A stretch of 64,000 nt of DNA from Marinomonas gallaica (GTDB taxonomy: Bacteria; Pseudomonadota; Gammaproteobacteria; Pseudomonadales; Marinomonadaceae), in NCBI RefSeq assembly GCF_001639745.1, contig NZ_LTAX01000003.1, positions 62,001 through 126,000 on the forward strand, in the 5' to 3' direction. The notes beneath the pieces are model-generated. The model was not told the origin of the DNA. It was given only the letters and a program-made list of their open reading frames with translations, and made no database searches. The translations under genes were made by a program, and so were the position numbers. Positions 48,273-57,800 of the stretch are shown here, piece by piece. The number at the start of each line of letters is the position of its first letter. The stretch's first letter is position 1.

Positions 48273-49376
48273 ATGTTTCCAGAACTCAAGAACGACCGTT
48301 TTCTACGTGCTCTTTTAAAAGAGCCTGTTGACGTAACACCTGTATGGATGATGCGCCAAGCGGGGCGTTACCTTCCAGAATACCGACAAAGCCGTGCGAC
48401 TGCGGGTGACTTTTTGAGTCTATGTAAAAACGATGCGTTCGCTTGTGAAGTTACCTTACAGCCATTAGAGCGCTACGACCTAGACGCTGCCATTTTATTC
48501 TCTGACATCCTAACGATTCCAGATGCGATGGGATTGGGACTTTACTTTGAAACGGGTGAAGGCCCAAAGTTTAAACATGTCGTGCGTACCGCGGCCGATG
48601 TAGACGCCCTACCGATTGCCAAAGCGTCTGATCTTGATTACGTGATGAAAGCCGTTACCACCATTCGTCATGCTTTAAATGGCCGTGTCCCTCTTATTGG
48701 TTTCTCCGGCAGCCCTTGGACGCTAGCTACTTACATGGTCGAAGGAGGCTCAAGTAAAGATTTTCGCCATATCAAAGGCATGATGTACGCGCAACCTGAA
48801 GTACTGCACGCACTGCTTAACAAGTTAGCTATCTCGGTTACCGATTACCTAAACGGCCAAATCAAAGCAGGCGCGCAAGCGGTGCAGATCTTTGATACAT
48901 GGGGCGGCGTATTAAGTGGCCCGATGTACCAGCAGTTCTCTTTGATGTACATGCGTCAAATTATGGATGGTCTGATTCGCGAACATGAAGGCCGCAAAAT
49001 TCCCGTTATCATGTTTACCAAGAACGGCGGTCAATGGCTTGAAAACATGGCGGCGGCAGGCCCAGATGCACTGGGGTTGGATTGGACGACGGATATGGCT
49101 GAAGCCCGCGCACGTGTGGGCGACAAAGTCGCATTGCAAGGCAATATCGACCCTTGTGTCTTGTATGCAGGTAAAGAGGTCATTGAACGCGAAGTTGCAG
49201 CCGTATTGGAAGGCTACGGTACAGGAACAGGCCACGTATTTAACCTTGGGCACGGCATACACCAATTCGTAGACCCTGAGCGTCCTAAATACTTAATTGA
49301 TGCAGTACATGAACTAAGTCGTCCATACCATGAGCAAAAATTCGACGACCTAGATGCCTTAAATGATTTGAAATAG
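48273..49376 (+). CDS. hemE: Uroporphyrinogen decarboxylase
   Basis: 367 residues. Heme-pathway enzyme removing four carboxyl groups from uroporphyrinogen III. The signature [19 protein letters not shown] is at the N-terminus. [20 protein letters not shown] and [14 protein letters not shown] complete the active site. A GGAGAAATTG ribosome site precedes the ATG. Single gene. Confidence 0.97.
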   Translation: MFPELKNDRFLRALLKEPVDVTPVWMMRQAGRYLPEYRQSRATAGDFLSLCKNDAFACEVTLQPLERYDLDAAILFSDILTIPDAMGLGLYFETGEGPKFKHVVRTAADVDALPIAKASDLDYVMKAVTTIRHALNGRVPLIGFSGSPWTLATYMVEGGSSKDFRHIKGMMYAQPEVLHALLNKLAISVTDYLNGQIKAGAQAVQIFDTWGGVLSGPMYQQFSLMYMRQIMDGLIREHEGRKIPVIMFTKNGGQWLENMAAAGPDALGLDWTTDMAEARARVGDKVALQGNIDPCVLYAGKEVIEREVAAVLEGYGTGTGHVFNLGHGIHQFVDPERPKYLIDAVHELSRPYHEQKFDDLDALNDLK

Positions 49377-49423
49377 CATTCTAACGCTTGTTCTCATCCC
49401 TAAGGCGCTGTGTTTTAAACTTC

Positions 49424-49795
49424 TTAAATAGGAGACTGCAGACGACTCCAAGTCTGTAAACACATCGCCTCAGGGATGTTTTTCTCCCTCACCCACAAGC
49501 CATTTTTCTTGCGCTTTATCGCTTCAAATGCGCTGTTTAAATAGCAACATATATGATCACGCCCTTTGGCATCGAGCCAAGATAAACGAGCCAGCATCGT
49601 TGTGGGGGTATACCCAATGACAACTAATCGAAGAAAATAGGCGTTCGCACGATCATCCGCTACCTTATAGCTTTCCAAACATTGGGGCATAGTTTGATGG
49701 GTAACATGCAGTTGATCCTGCTGCAGACTCTTTTTCAAATTCGACATGAATTGATCCATACCCTCTTCAAAGCTCATTAAGTCATGATTATCCAT
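49424..49795 (-). CDS. Conserved-looking small protein of unknown function
   Basis: 123 residues, not recognised. The sequence is acidic at the N-terminus, then mixed, with a block RANAYFLRLVVIGYTPTTML followed by DHICCYLNSAFEAIKRKKNGLW. There is no signal peptide or membrane helix. A GGGGGGCG-type ribosome site lies upstream. It is convergent with hemE and divergent from glnK. It is likely a real gene because length, codon pattern and ribosome site agree. Confidence 0.6.
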   Translation of the reverse strand: MDNHDLMSFEEGMDQFMSNLKKSLQQDQLHVTHQTMPQCLESYKVADDRANAYFLRLVVIGYTPTTMLARLSWLDAKGRDHICCYLNSAFEAIKRKKNGLWVREKNIPEAMCLQTWSRLQSPI

Positions 49796-49892
49796 TACGC
49801 CCCCCTTTTAAAACCGAGTATCGTTCCCATATCGTGATTAACTGTAGAACAATTTTATGCATTTAGTAGCGGGGTCCGCTTTTGAATGGTAA

Positions 49893-50267
<375 letters not shown>

Positions 50268-50290
50268 TCGCTTACCATACTGATCATAAA

Positions 50291-50321
50291 GAAAGGCGCA
50301 CCCTAGAGGGATGCGCCTTTC
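50291..50321. terminator. Terminator after glnK
   Basis: GAAAGGCGCA and TGCGCCTTTC pair, with an inner CCCT-AGGG extension and a short loop. It is shared by the convergent ABC permease gene. Confidence 0.85.
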
Positions 50322-50353
50322 TTATTTCTAACATTCAAAACGCAAAGCCACTC

Positions 50354-51070
50354 TTAACCTTTATCAGGCACTTTGATCGACAAGGTTCCTAAATAGCGAT
50401 TCTGGCGCTTCTCTACCAGCCTAAAGATGTAAATCACCAAAATACTAATCACTAAGTAAATACCACCCGCCGCTAAAAATATTTCGATTGGTGTGTAGGT
50501 TCGCGCAATAATCGTACGCGCCATTCCTGTTAGATCCAGCAATGTAATCGTACTGGCCAATGCACTGGCTTTGAGCATCAAAATAATCTCATTACCGTAA
50601 GCGGGCAAAACAATACCAAATGCACGCGGTAATAAAATACGACAATACATTTGAGTTTTTGTCATACCAATCACTTTACACGCTTCCACTTCCCCCTCAG
50701 GAATCGCCTGAATCGCGCCACGGAAGATCTCAGCCGTGTAAGCGGAGGTATTTAACGTAAAGGCGATAATTGCACACCAAAATGGCTCCCGTAGAATCGG
50801 CCACATAAAGCTTTCTCGAACCGCTTCAAATTGAGAGGCACCGTAATACACCAAAAAGATCTGCACCAATAACGGTGTGCCTCGAAAAAAGAAAATAAAA
50901 GCAAAAGGTACGCCGCTGATAAACCAATTTTTCGAGATACGAGCCAGTGCAATTGGCAGCGCAACAAGCGCGCCCAGCACAATCGACAACAACACCAACT
51001 TGATCGTCATCCACGTGCCGGTTAGCAAACGCGGGAAATATTCTATAACAACAGAAAAATCTAATTCCAT
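50354..51070 (-). CDS. Basic amino acid ABC transporter permease (HisM/AotM type)
   Basis: 238 residues, five membrane helices. The polar amino acid permease fold shows FIFFFRGTPLLVQIFLVYY and the EAA loop in EVEACKVIGMTKTQMYCRILLPRAFGIV. Last gene of the ATPase-SBP-permease-permease run, four bases after its partner. Confidence 0.92.
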   Translation of the reverse strand: MELDFSVVIEYFPRLLTGTWMTIKLVLLSIVLGALVALPIALARISKNWFISGVPFAFIFFFRGTPLLVQIFLVYYGASQFEAVRESFMWPILREPFWCAIIAFTLNTSAYTAEIFRGAIQAIPEGEVEACKVIGMTKTQMYCRILLPRAFGIVLPAYGNEIILMLKASALASTITLLDLTGMARTIIARTYTPIEIFLAAGGIYLVISILVIYIFRLVEKRQNRYLGTLSIKVPDKG

Positions 51071-51074
51071 GTAC

Positions 51075-51764
51075 TTATCCTCGGCTCAAACCACGACTGG
51101 CGCGCTTTTCTAAGAAGTGCACCACCGCCATCGACACAATCGTCAATGCTAAGTACATAAACGCCGCGACTAAATAAAATAGGAACGGCTCTTTGGTATT
51201 GCTTACTGCCACATTGGCCTTACGCATAATGTCTTCAAGACCCACCACGGAAACCAAAGCTGTATCTTTAAGCAATACCAAAAACAAGTTACCAATGCCC
51301 GGCAAAGCAACACGCCACACTTGAGGTAGAATGATGCGGAAGAATTTACGCTGTGAGCTCATTCCTAATACAATTGCAGCCTCATGTTGCCCTTTAGGGA
51401 TCGCTTGCAACGCCCCCCGAAAGACTTCTGTTGCGTACGCGCCAAACGTTAGTCCTAACGCCGTAACACCTGCCGCAAATGGGCCTATTTCTATGTATTC
51501 TTCATAACCAAATACGCTGGCAATGGACATCAGTACCGTAGTGGCACCAAAATAAATGATCAATACCGTCAGCAGCTCTGGCACACCGCGGATGATCGTC
51601 GTGTAAAAGTTTGCTATCCATTGCAAAGGTTTAATATTGGACAGTTTTGCGGACGCCCCTAACAAGCCGAGAACTAACCCAACCGCCAAAGAACAAAGCG
51701 CCAGCTGAATGGTTATACTCGCTCCTTGTAAGAGCTGATCACCAAAGCCGTGAAGATCTAACAT
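51075..51764 (-). CDS. Basic amino acid ABC transporter permease (HisQ/AotQ type)
   Basis: 229 residues. FYTTIIRGVPELLTVLIIYFG and the EAA loop GQHEAAIVLGMSSQRKFFRI show the polar amino acid permease family. It starts 66 bases after the binding-protein gene, beyond a hairpin, and sits four bases from its partner permease. Confidence 0.92.
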   Translation of the reverse strand: MLDLHGFGDQLLQGASITIQLALCSLAVGLVLGLLGASAKLSNIKPLQWIANFYTTIIRGVPELLTVLIIYFGATTVLMSIASVFGYEEYIEIGPFAAGVTALGLTFGAYATEVFRGALQAIPKGQHEAAIVLGMSSQRKFFRIILPQVWRVALPGIGNLFLVLLKDTALVSVVGLEDIMRKANVAVSNTKEPFLFYLVAAFMYLALTIVSMAVVHFLEKRASRGLSRG

Positions 51765-51786
51765 AAAGATATCTCAGTCTGAATAT

Positions 51787-51820
51787 AAACAGTGCGCAGG
51801 AAAGAACCTGCGCGCTGTTT
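51787..51820 (-). terminator. Attenuating hairpin between the binding-protein and permease genes
   Basis: A 14-base arm pair (AAACAG-N-GCGCAGG with its complement) and six-base loop, one mismatch. In transporter operons such hairpins stabilise or over-accumulate the upstream binding-protein mRNA relative to the permeases. No T-run, so readthrough is expected. Confidence 0.6.
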
Positions 51821-51829
51821 GTTTTCATC

Positions 51830-52585
51830 TTAATAGATGGAGAATGGGAAGTACTTAGCATTGATTTTTTGGTAAGTGCCATCTTCCATGATTTCATCCA
51901 ACGCTTTGTTGAACTTTTCTTTCAGATCGTCGCCCTTACGTACTGCAATGCCGATTTCATCTTCTTTCTTAAAGGATTTACCTTTAAATTCAAATTTGTC
52001 GCCATTACCTGATGTTTTCAGCCAATCATAAGTAGGCAATTCATCCGACAAAACGATATCTAAACGCCCTGATATCAGATCAAGGTAAACACTGTCTTGA
52101 GTGTCATAGAATTTAATATCTGATTTATCCATGAAGTTGTCTTCTAAATACTGAGCGGCAAGCGTCGCACGCTGAGCACCGATGACTTTGCCATCTAATT
52201 CTTCAAGGTTAAATTCTTTACCCTTTGGCGCTAAGAAACGAAGACCACCAGAATAATATTTATTGGTAAAGTCGACTTGACGTAAACGCTCTTCAGTAAT
52301 GGACATGGATGCAATAATCGCATCAAACTTACGCACTTTTAGACCTGGAATCAGACCATCCCAATCTTGCGTCACGACTTTACAATCGGCTTCCATCTTC
52401 TCACATAATGCCCACGCAATATCTACATCAAAGCCCTGTGGCTTTCCCTGGTCGTCGATGTAGTTAAACGGTGCCCAAGCACCTTCCGTTGCAATACGCA
52501 CCGTATCTGCAGCGTTAACAGAAAGAGAGGACACAGCAGCCGTTAATACAACCGCTGAGCTGAGTGCTAATTTCTTCATATTCAT
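51830..52585 (-). CDS. Basic amino acid-binding periplasmic protein (AotJ/HisJ/ArtJ type)
   Basis: 251 residues with a signal peptide ending VNA. The mature part ADTVRIATEGAWAPFNYIDDQGKPQGFDVDIA and FDAIIASMSITEERLRQVDF are the signature of the arginine/ornithine/histidine/lysine binders. Ligand is inferred as arginine/ornithine from the flanking ArgR-like regulator, not from binding residues. Confidence 0.92.
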   Translation of the reverse strand: MNMKKLALSSAVVLTAAVSSLSVNAADTVRIATEGAWAPFNYIDDQGKPQGFDVDIAWALCEKMEADCKVVTQDWDGLIPGLKVRKFDAIIASMSITEERLRQVDFTNKYYSGGLRFLAPKGKEFNLEELDGKVIGAQRATLAAQYLEDNFMDKSDIKFYDTQDSVYLDLISGRLDIVLSDELPTYDWLKTSGNGDKFEFKGKSFKKEDEIGIAVRKGDDLKEKFNKALDEIMEDGTYQKINAKYFPFSIY

Positions 52586-52683
52586 TGGTAGTTCCTTTTG
52601 CTAGGTTATTGATTTTATATAGTACGTCTTATCAGTTTTCACCCTATTCAGGTGCATTAAAACCAGCGACGCTAGACAGCGCA

Positions 52684-53451
52684 CTAGAAAACGGTTGATA
52701 AGAAAGCTTTACAACGCTCAGAGTCTGGCGAGCCAAACACTTTGTCAGGTGTGCCCTTCTCTTCCACCAAACCTTGGTGCAAGAAAACCACTTCACTAGA
52801 AACTTCTTTGGCGAAATTCATTTCATGAGTCACGATCAACATGGTACGACCCTCTTCAGCCAAACCACGCATAACCCCCAATACTTCCCCGACCAACTCT
52901 GGATCGAGAGCAGAAGTAGGTTCATCGAATAAAAGGATTTGAGGATCCATCGCCAAGGTACGAGCGATGGCAACACGTTGTTGCTGGCCACCCGACAATT
53001 GATTGGGATACATGTATTTTTTATCGGCAATGCCTACTTTATTAAGCAGGTATTCCGCGTATTCCAAGACTTCCTTTCTAGGACGCTTCAATACATGCAG
53101 CGGACCTTCCATGACATTTTGTAAAATCGTCATATGAGGCCAAAGGTTAAAGCTTTGAAATACAAATCCAATTTTCTGACGCATACGAGTCAATTGCTTC
53201 ATATCAGCGGCATAGAGATCCGTTTCGCCAGGCTTTAAGTTCAACTCTTCGCCATTAAAACGGATTAATCCTTTAGTCGGATTCTCTAATAAGTTAATAC
53301 AACGCAAGAACGTACTTTTGCCGGAGCCACTAGAACCGAGAATAGAAATCACATCCCCGTCACGGGCTTCTAACGAAATTCCCTTTAAAACTTCATGGTC
53401 CCCAAAGGTCTTATGGATATCCTTTAGCTCTAAAGCAGGGTCTTTAGACAT
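52684..53451 (-). CDS. Basic amino acid ABC transporter ATP-binding protein (HisP/AotP type)
   Basis: 255 residues. Walker [16 protein letters not shown]-loop, signature [17 protein letters not shown], Walker [20 protein letters not shown] and switch His in [11 protein letters not shown] are all present. The insertion after the Walker A region fits the HisP subgroup. First gene of the transporter run on the minus strand, behind the regulator. Confidence 0.95.
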   Translation of the reverse strand: MSKDPALELKDIHKTFGDHEVLKGISLEARDGDVISILGSSGSGKSTFLRCINLLENPTKGLIRFNGEELNLKPGETDLYAADMKQLTRMRQKIGFVFQSFNLWPHMTILQNVMEGPLHVLKRPRKEVLEYAEYLLNKVGIADKKYMYPNQLSGGQQQRVAIARTLAMDPQILLFDEPTSALDPELVGEVLGVMRGLAEEGRTMLIVTHEMNFAKEVSSEVVFLHQGLVEEKGTPDKVFGSPDSERCKAFLSTVF

Positions 53452-53577
53452 TCTTTTTACCTTTTTTGATGACTCTGTTTGCGCAAAAGATAAGTTGGAT
53501 AAAACTTAAAACTTACGCATAAATTTAGGTTCAGGTAGAACGTATCAAAAATCACGCCAACTACATTGTCGCCTATT

Positions 53578-54660
53578 CTAAAACTTTTTTCGCCAAAGTT
53601 GGCGTGTTTTCTTATCCAGATGGACAGCATTGTCAAAATTAATGGTCAAATTTTTCCGCTCTTCTCTCGGCGAAACCCCAAAAAAACTCTTATACGTCGT
53701 GCTAAAGTGGGGTGCAGAAGTAAATCCGCAGGCTTGTCCAATTTCTAAAATGCTCTTATCTGTCTGCATGATCAACTGTTTTGCATGCTTTAACCTTAGC
53801 TCTAAATAATAGCGCGAAGGTACCGTTTCCAGATTTTGCTTAAACAAACGCTCCAAATGCCGACGTGACAGGCCAACATGATAAGCAATGTCATCAGACG
53901 ATAGTGGCTCTCGAATATTCGCCTCCATCAATTGCACCGCTTCAATCAATTTAGGTTGTCCTGTCCCTATTCGAGCTTGAAGCGGAATACGTTGTGGATC
54001 TTGATTGGTGCGAATACGTTCACAAACAAACTGCTCTGAGATATGGCTAGCCAATGTCATACCATGCTGTTTGCCAATTAAAAAAAGCATCATATCCATG
54101 GCCGCACTGCCGCCACTGCAGGTATAACGATCTTTATCGACTTCGAACAAGTGACTCGACACAATGACGGACGGAAACGCTTCCCGCAGACTGGCAATAT
54201 CGCCCCAGTGAATCGTCGCTCGATAGCCATCTAATAAACCTGCCCGTGCCAAAATATGGCTTCCAGTACAAATTCCCGCCAATGCAATGCCACGTTTCGA
54301 GCAAGAAAGTAACCAAGCGTCTAAACTAAGATCATCGTCTTGACCAGCGGTCGATGCACCACAAATAAATAAGGCATCTAAATCTTTAGGAGCGTCATCC
54401 AACGTGTACTCTGTTGTCGTAGCCACACCAGAATTAGAAAGTACGACTTTTGTATTTTTACCTAGCGTACAAAACTGGTACAAGTCTTTACCACTGACCC
54501 AGTTGGCCATATGTATCGTTTCGATAGCAGAAGAAAATGCAAGCATAGAAAAGCTCGGCATCAGTAAAAAGCCGTACTTTTGCACTTTTTTACTGGCTTG
54601 CATGATTTCACGTGATGCGAATTGGGTATTGTACAAATTATTATCCTGCGATAAGCACAT
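53578..54660 (-). CDS. argR: AraC-family regulator with GATase-1-like domain (ArgR of Pseudomonas type)
   Basis: 360 residues. A DJ-1/PfpI-like domain (about 25-205; FLLMPSFSMLAFSSAIETIH, GICTGSHILARAGLLDGY, TCSGGSAAMDM) is followed by an AraC DNA-binding domain (about 235-345; DDIAYHVGLSRRHLERLFKQ, IGQACGFTSAPHFSTTYKSFFG). This layout matches Pseudomonas ArgR, and it sits beside a basic amino acid transporter and gdhB, two known ArgR targets. GbdR/CdhR-type regulators share the fold, so the name is inferred from context. ATG 54603 is an alternative start. Confidence 0.75.
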   Translation of the reverse strand: MCLSQDNNLYNTQFASREIMQASKKVQKYGFLLMPSFSMLAFSSAIETIHMANWVSGKDLYQFCTLGKNTKVVLSNSGVATTTEYTLDDAPKDLDALFICGASTAGQDDDLSLDAWLLSCSKRGIALAGICTGSHILARAGLLDGYRATIHWGDIASLREAFPSVIVSSHLFEVDKDRYTCSGGSAAMDMMLFLIGKQHGMTLASHISEQFVCERIRTNQDPQRIPLQARIGTGQPKLIEAVQLMEANIREPLSSDDIAYHVGLSRRHLERLFKQNLETVPSRYYLELRLKHAKQLIMQTDKSILEIGQACGFTSAPHFSTTYKSFFGVSPREERKNLTINFDNAVHLDKKTRQLWRKKF

Positions 54661-54891
54661 TAAAAAGATATTTATATCGTTTAGAATGAATAACAGAGGC
54701 TTTTGATATCGACATCAAGCTTTTTTTGACAGCAATATCGCTTCCTCAAAAGCATACGTCGCATTTTGAAAAGTCACCAGCTATCTATGGCGCTTATTTT
54801 TCATAATAATCAACTTAAGCGGTTTTTGGATAGCCAATAATAACAACAAACAGATCTTCAATAGACACCACCACTCATAAGGATGAGTAAC

Positions 54892-57800
54892 ATGACGAAT
54901 ACAAAAAAAAGTGAACTAATCACTCGTATTGAAGCAGAGATTAAAGAAAACGTTGGTAATCAATCCGCTGACGCCATCATCCAACTGGCCCATATCTATT
55001 TTCAAGACCTACTCATTGAAGATATGGAGCATGAAAATATTGATAACCTATATGGCACGGTTATTTGCCTATGGGACTTTATCCAACAACGTAACGCTAA
55101 CACCCCAAAAGTTCGTGTTTACAATCCTAATTTTGAAGAGCACAGCTGGCAATCAACCCATACGGTTGTTGAAGTCCTGACCGACGATATGCCCTTTATC
55201 GTTTCGTCTTTCAATATGGCATTAGTGAGACTTGGCCATACCATTCACTTCACAGCACACCCTATCATTGCAACAGACCGCTCCAAACATGGCGAACTAG
55301 AAGCCATTAAAGATCGCCATCAGAAAGGCCATCAAGAAGCGTTAATTCGTTTTGAAATCGACCGTATTTCTGATCTTGCCAAAATGGAAGAAATCAAAGA
55401 AGGTCTGCTAGACACACTGAGCGATGTAAAACAGTCAGTTGAAGATTGGCCAACCATGAAAGAAAAGTTGGCAGAGGTCATCAAAGCATCGGAACAAGTA
55501 GAACATTTAAAAGACAACGAACAACACCAAGAAAACTTGGCCTTCCTACGTTGGGTTGAAAACAACCATTTCACTTTTGTCGGTTTCCGCGCCTACGATC
55601 TGGTACAGGAAGACAATAAAAGCCACCTGCGATTTGTTGAAAACTCAGCCCTAGGCACATTCCGTAAAACGAAGAAAGAAAAATACGACATTGTTCTAAA
55701 CGATCACCTAGCCAAACTGGCATATGATCATGAAAACTTGTTAGTACTTACAAAATCGACGGCTATCTCAACGGTACACCGTCCTGTTCACTTAGATTAC
55801 CTTGGCATCAAACGCTTTGATAAGAAAGGCAATGTCATTGGTGAATGGCGCTTCTTTGGTTTGTATTCATCAGCCGCGTACGTTGCGCGCCTACAAGATG
55901 TACCACTGCTGCGTAAGAAGCTACAGCTGCTTGTTGAACAAATGAATGTGGAGCCAAATAGCCACAAGGGTAAAACCCTTAAACATATTCTAAACAGCTA
56001 CCCTCGTGATGAAATGCTGCAAGCACCAGTGGATGAGTTGTATCACAGCATCGAAGGTATCTTGGCCATTCAAGAGCGTCGCCAGCTACGTATTTTCCTA
56101 CGTAAAGATATTTATGGCCGCTTCTTAAGCGCTCTTGTGTACGTCCCACGTGACCGCTACAACACTGAGCTGCGTATTAAGATGCAAGACATCTTGATGA
56201 AAGCCTGCAATGGCGCCAGTTCAGAGTTTAATGTGCAGTTCTCTCAGCAAGTACTAGCGCGTGTAAATTTCACCATTCAGATTGCTGATCCAGAAAACAG
56301 CCCGACCGTCGACATTGATGACATCCAACGCAAGATGCAAGACGCGGCTCTTTCTTGGGACGACAAATTGCTGGCGGCACTGCATACCAGCATAGGTGAA
56401 GAAAACGGCAACAAACTCTACACTGAGTACGCACCGTACTTGCCAGCTGCGTACCGAGAAGACTTCTCTGCCAACACTGCTGTATTGGATATTGAGCGCT
56501 TAAGCGAACTCACCGACGACAGCGATATTTCGACCCACCTATATCGCCAAGTTGGTCAAGCGAAAAACCATTACTTCTTTAAAGTCTATGGCGCAGGCAC
56601 AACACTGATTCTGTCCGATGTATTGCCGATCCTTGAATGCATGGGTTTACGTGTATTGGAAGCTCGACCCTACGAGTTGGATCAAAATGGTGACGGCCAA
56701 GCCAACACCTGGGTGGTAGAGTTTGCTATCAGCGTTAACCCTAGTGTTAACCTAGATAAAAAAGCCTACCGTGACGACTTCCAAGATGCCTTCAACGCCG
56801 TCTTCAAACGTCGAATTGAGAATGACCGTTTCAACTCTTTAGTACTGGACGCCTCTTTGACATGGCGTCAAGTGACAATGCTACGAGCAATCACTAAATA
56901 CCTAGTACAACTGCAAGTCCCTTTCTCACTACAATACATGCAGCAAACGCTAGAGAAAAACGCGCCAATTGCACGCCTACTGGTACAACTGTTCGAGCAG
57001 CGATTTGATCCTGCACTGGAAAGTAAACGTGACGATAAAGTCGTCAAGCTTCAAGAAAAAATCGAAGAGGCGCTTGAAAACGTTGCCAATCTAGATGAAG
57101 ACCGCATCTTGAAACACTACTTATCCGTGATTCAGGCGATGCTACGTACTAACTTCTATCAGCCAGCAGAAGACGGCAACGTTAAAGACTACGTTTCCTT
57201 CAAACTGGACCCAAGCTTAATTCCGGCTGTACCACTGCCTCGCCCACGCTTTGAGATTTTCGTCTATGCCCCATGGGTTGAAGGCGTCCACATGCGTGGC
57301 GGCAAAGTCGCTCGTGGTGGCTTACGTTGGTCTGACCGTATGGAAGATTTCCGTACCGAAGTACTGGGCCTTGTAAAAGCGCAAATGGTTAAAAACGCCG
57401 TCATCGTACCAGCGGGTGCAAAAGGTGGTTTTGTTGCTAAACAGCTGAAGAAAACGTCCTCTCGTGAAGAAACCCAAGCTGAAGTAGTGCGCTGCTACAC
57501 CACCTTTATTTCAGGTCTATTAGACATCACCGATAACCTAGTACAGCGTGAGCTAGTACCGCCTGTTTCAGTAAAACGTTATGACGAAGACGATCCATAC
57601 CTAGTCGTTGCAGCTGACAAAGGGACAGCAACGTTCTCGGATTTAGCCAACAGCATCTCTGAAAAATACGGTTTCTGGTTAGGCGATGCCTTTGCGTCTG
57701 GTGGTTCAAACGGTTACGACCACAAAAAAATGGGCATTACCGCTCGTGGTGCGTGGGAATCGGTGAAACGCCAGTTCCAAGAGTTAGGCATTGATTGCCA

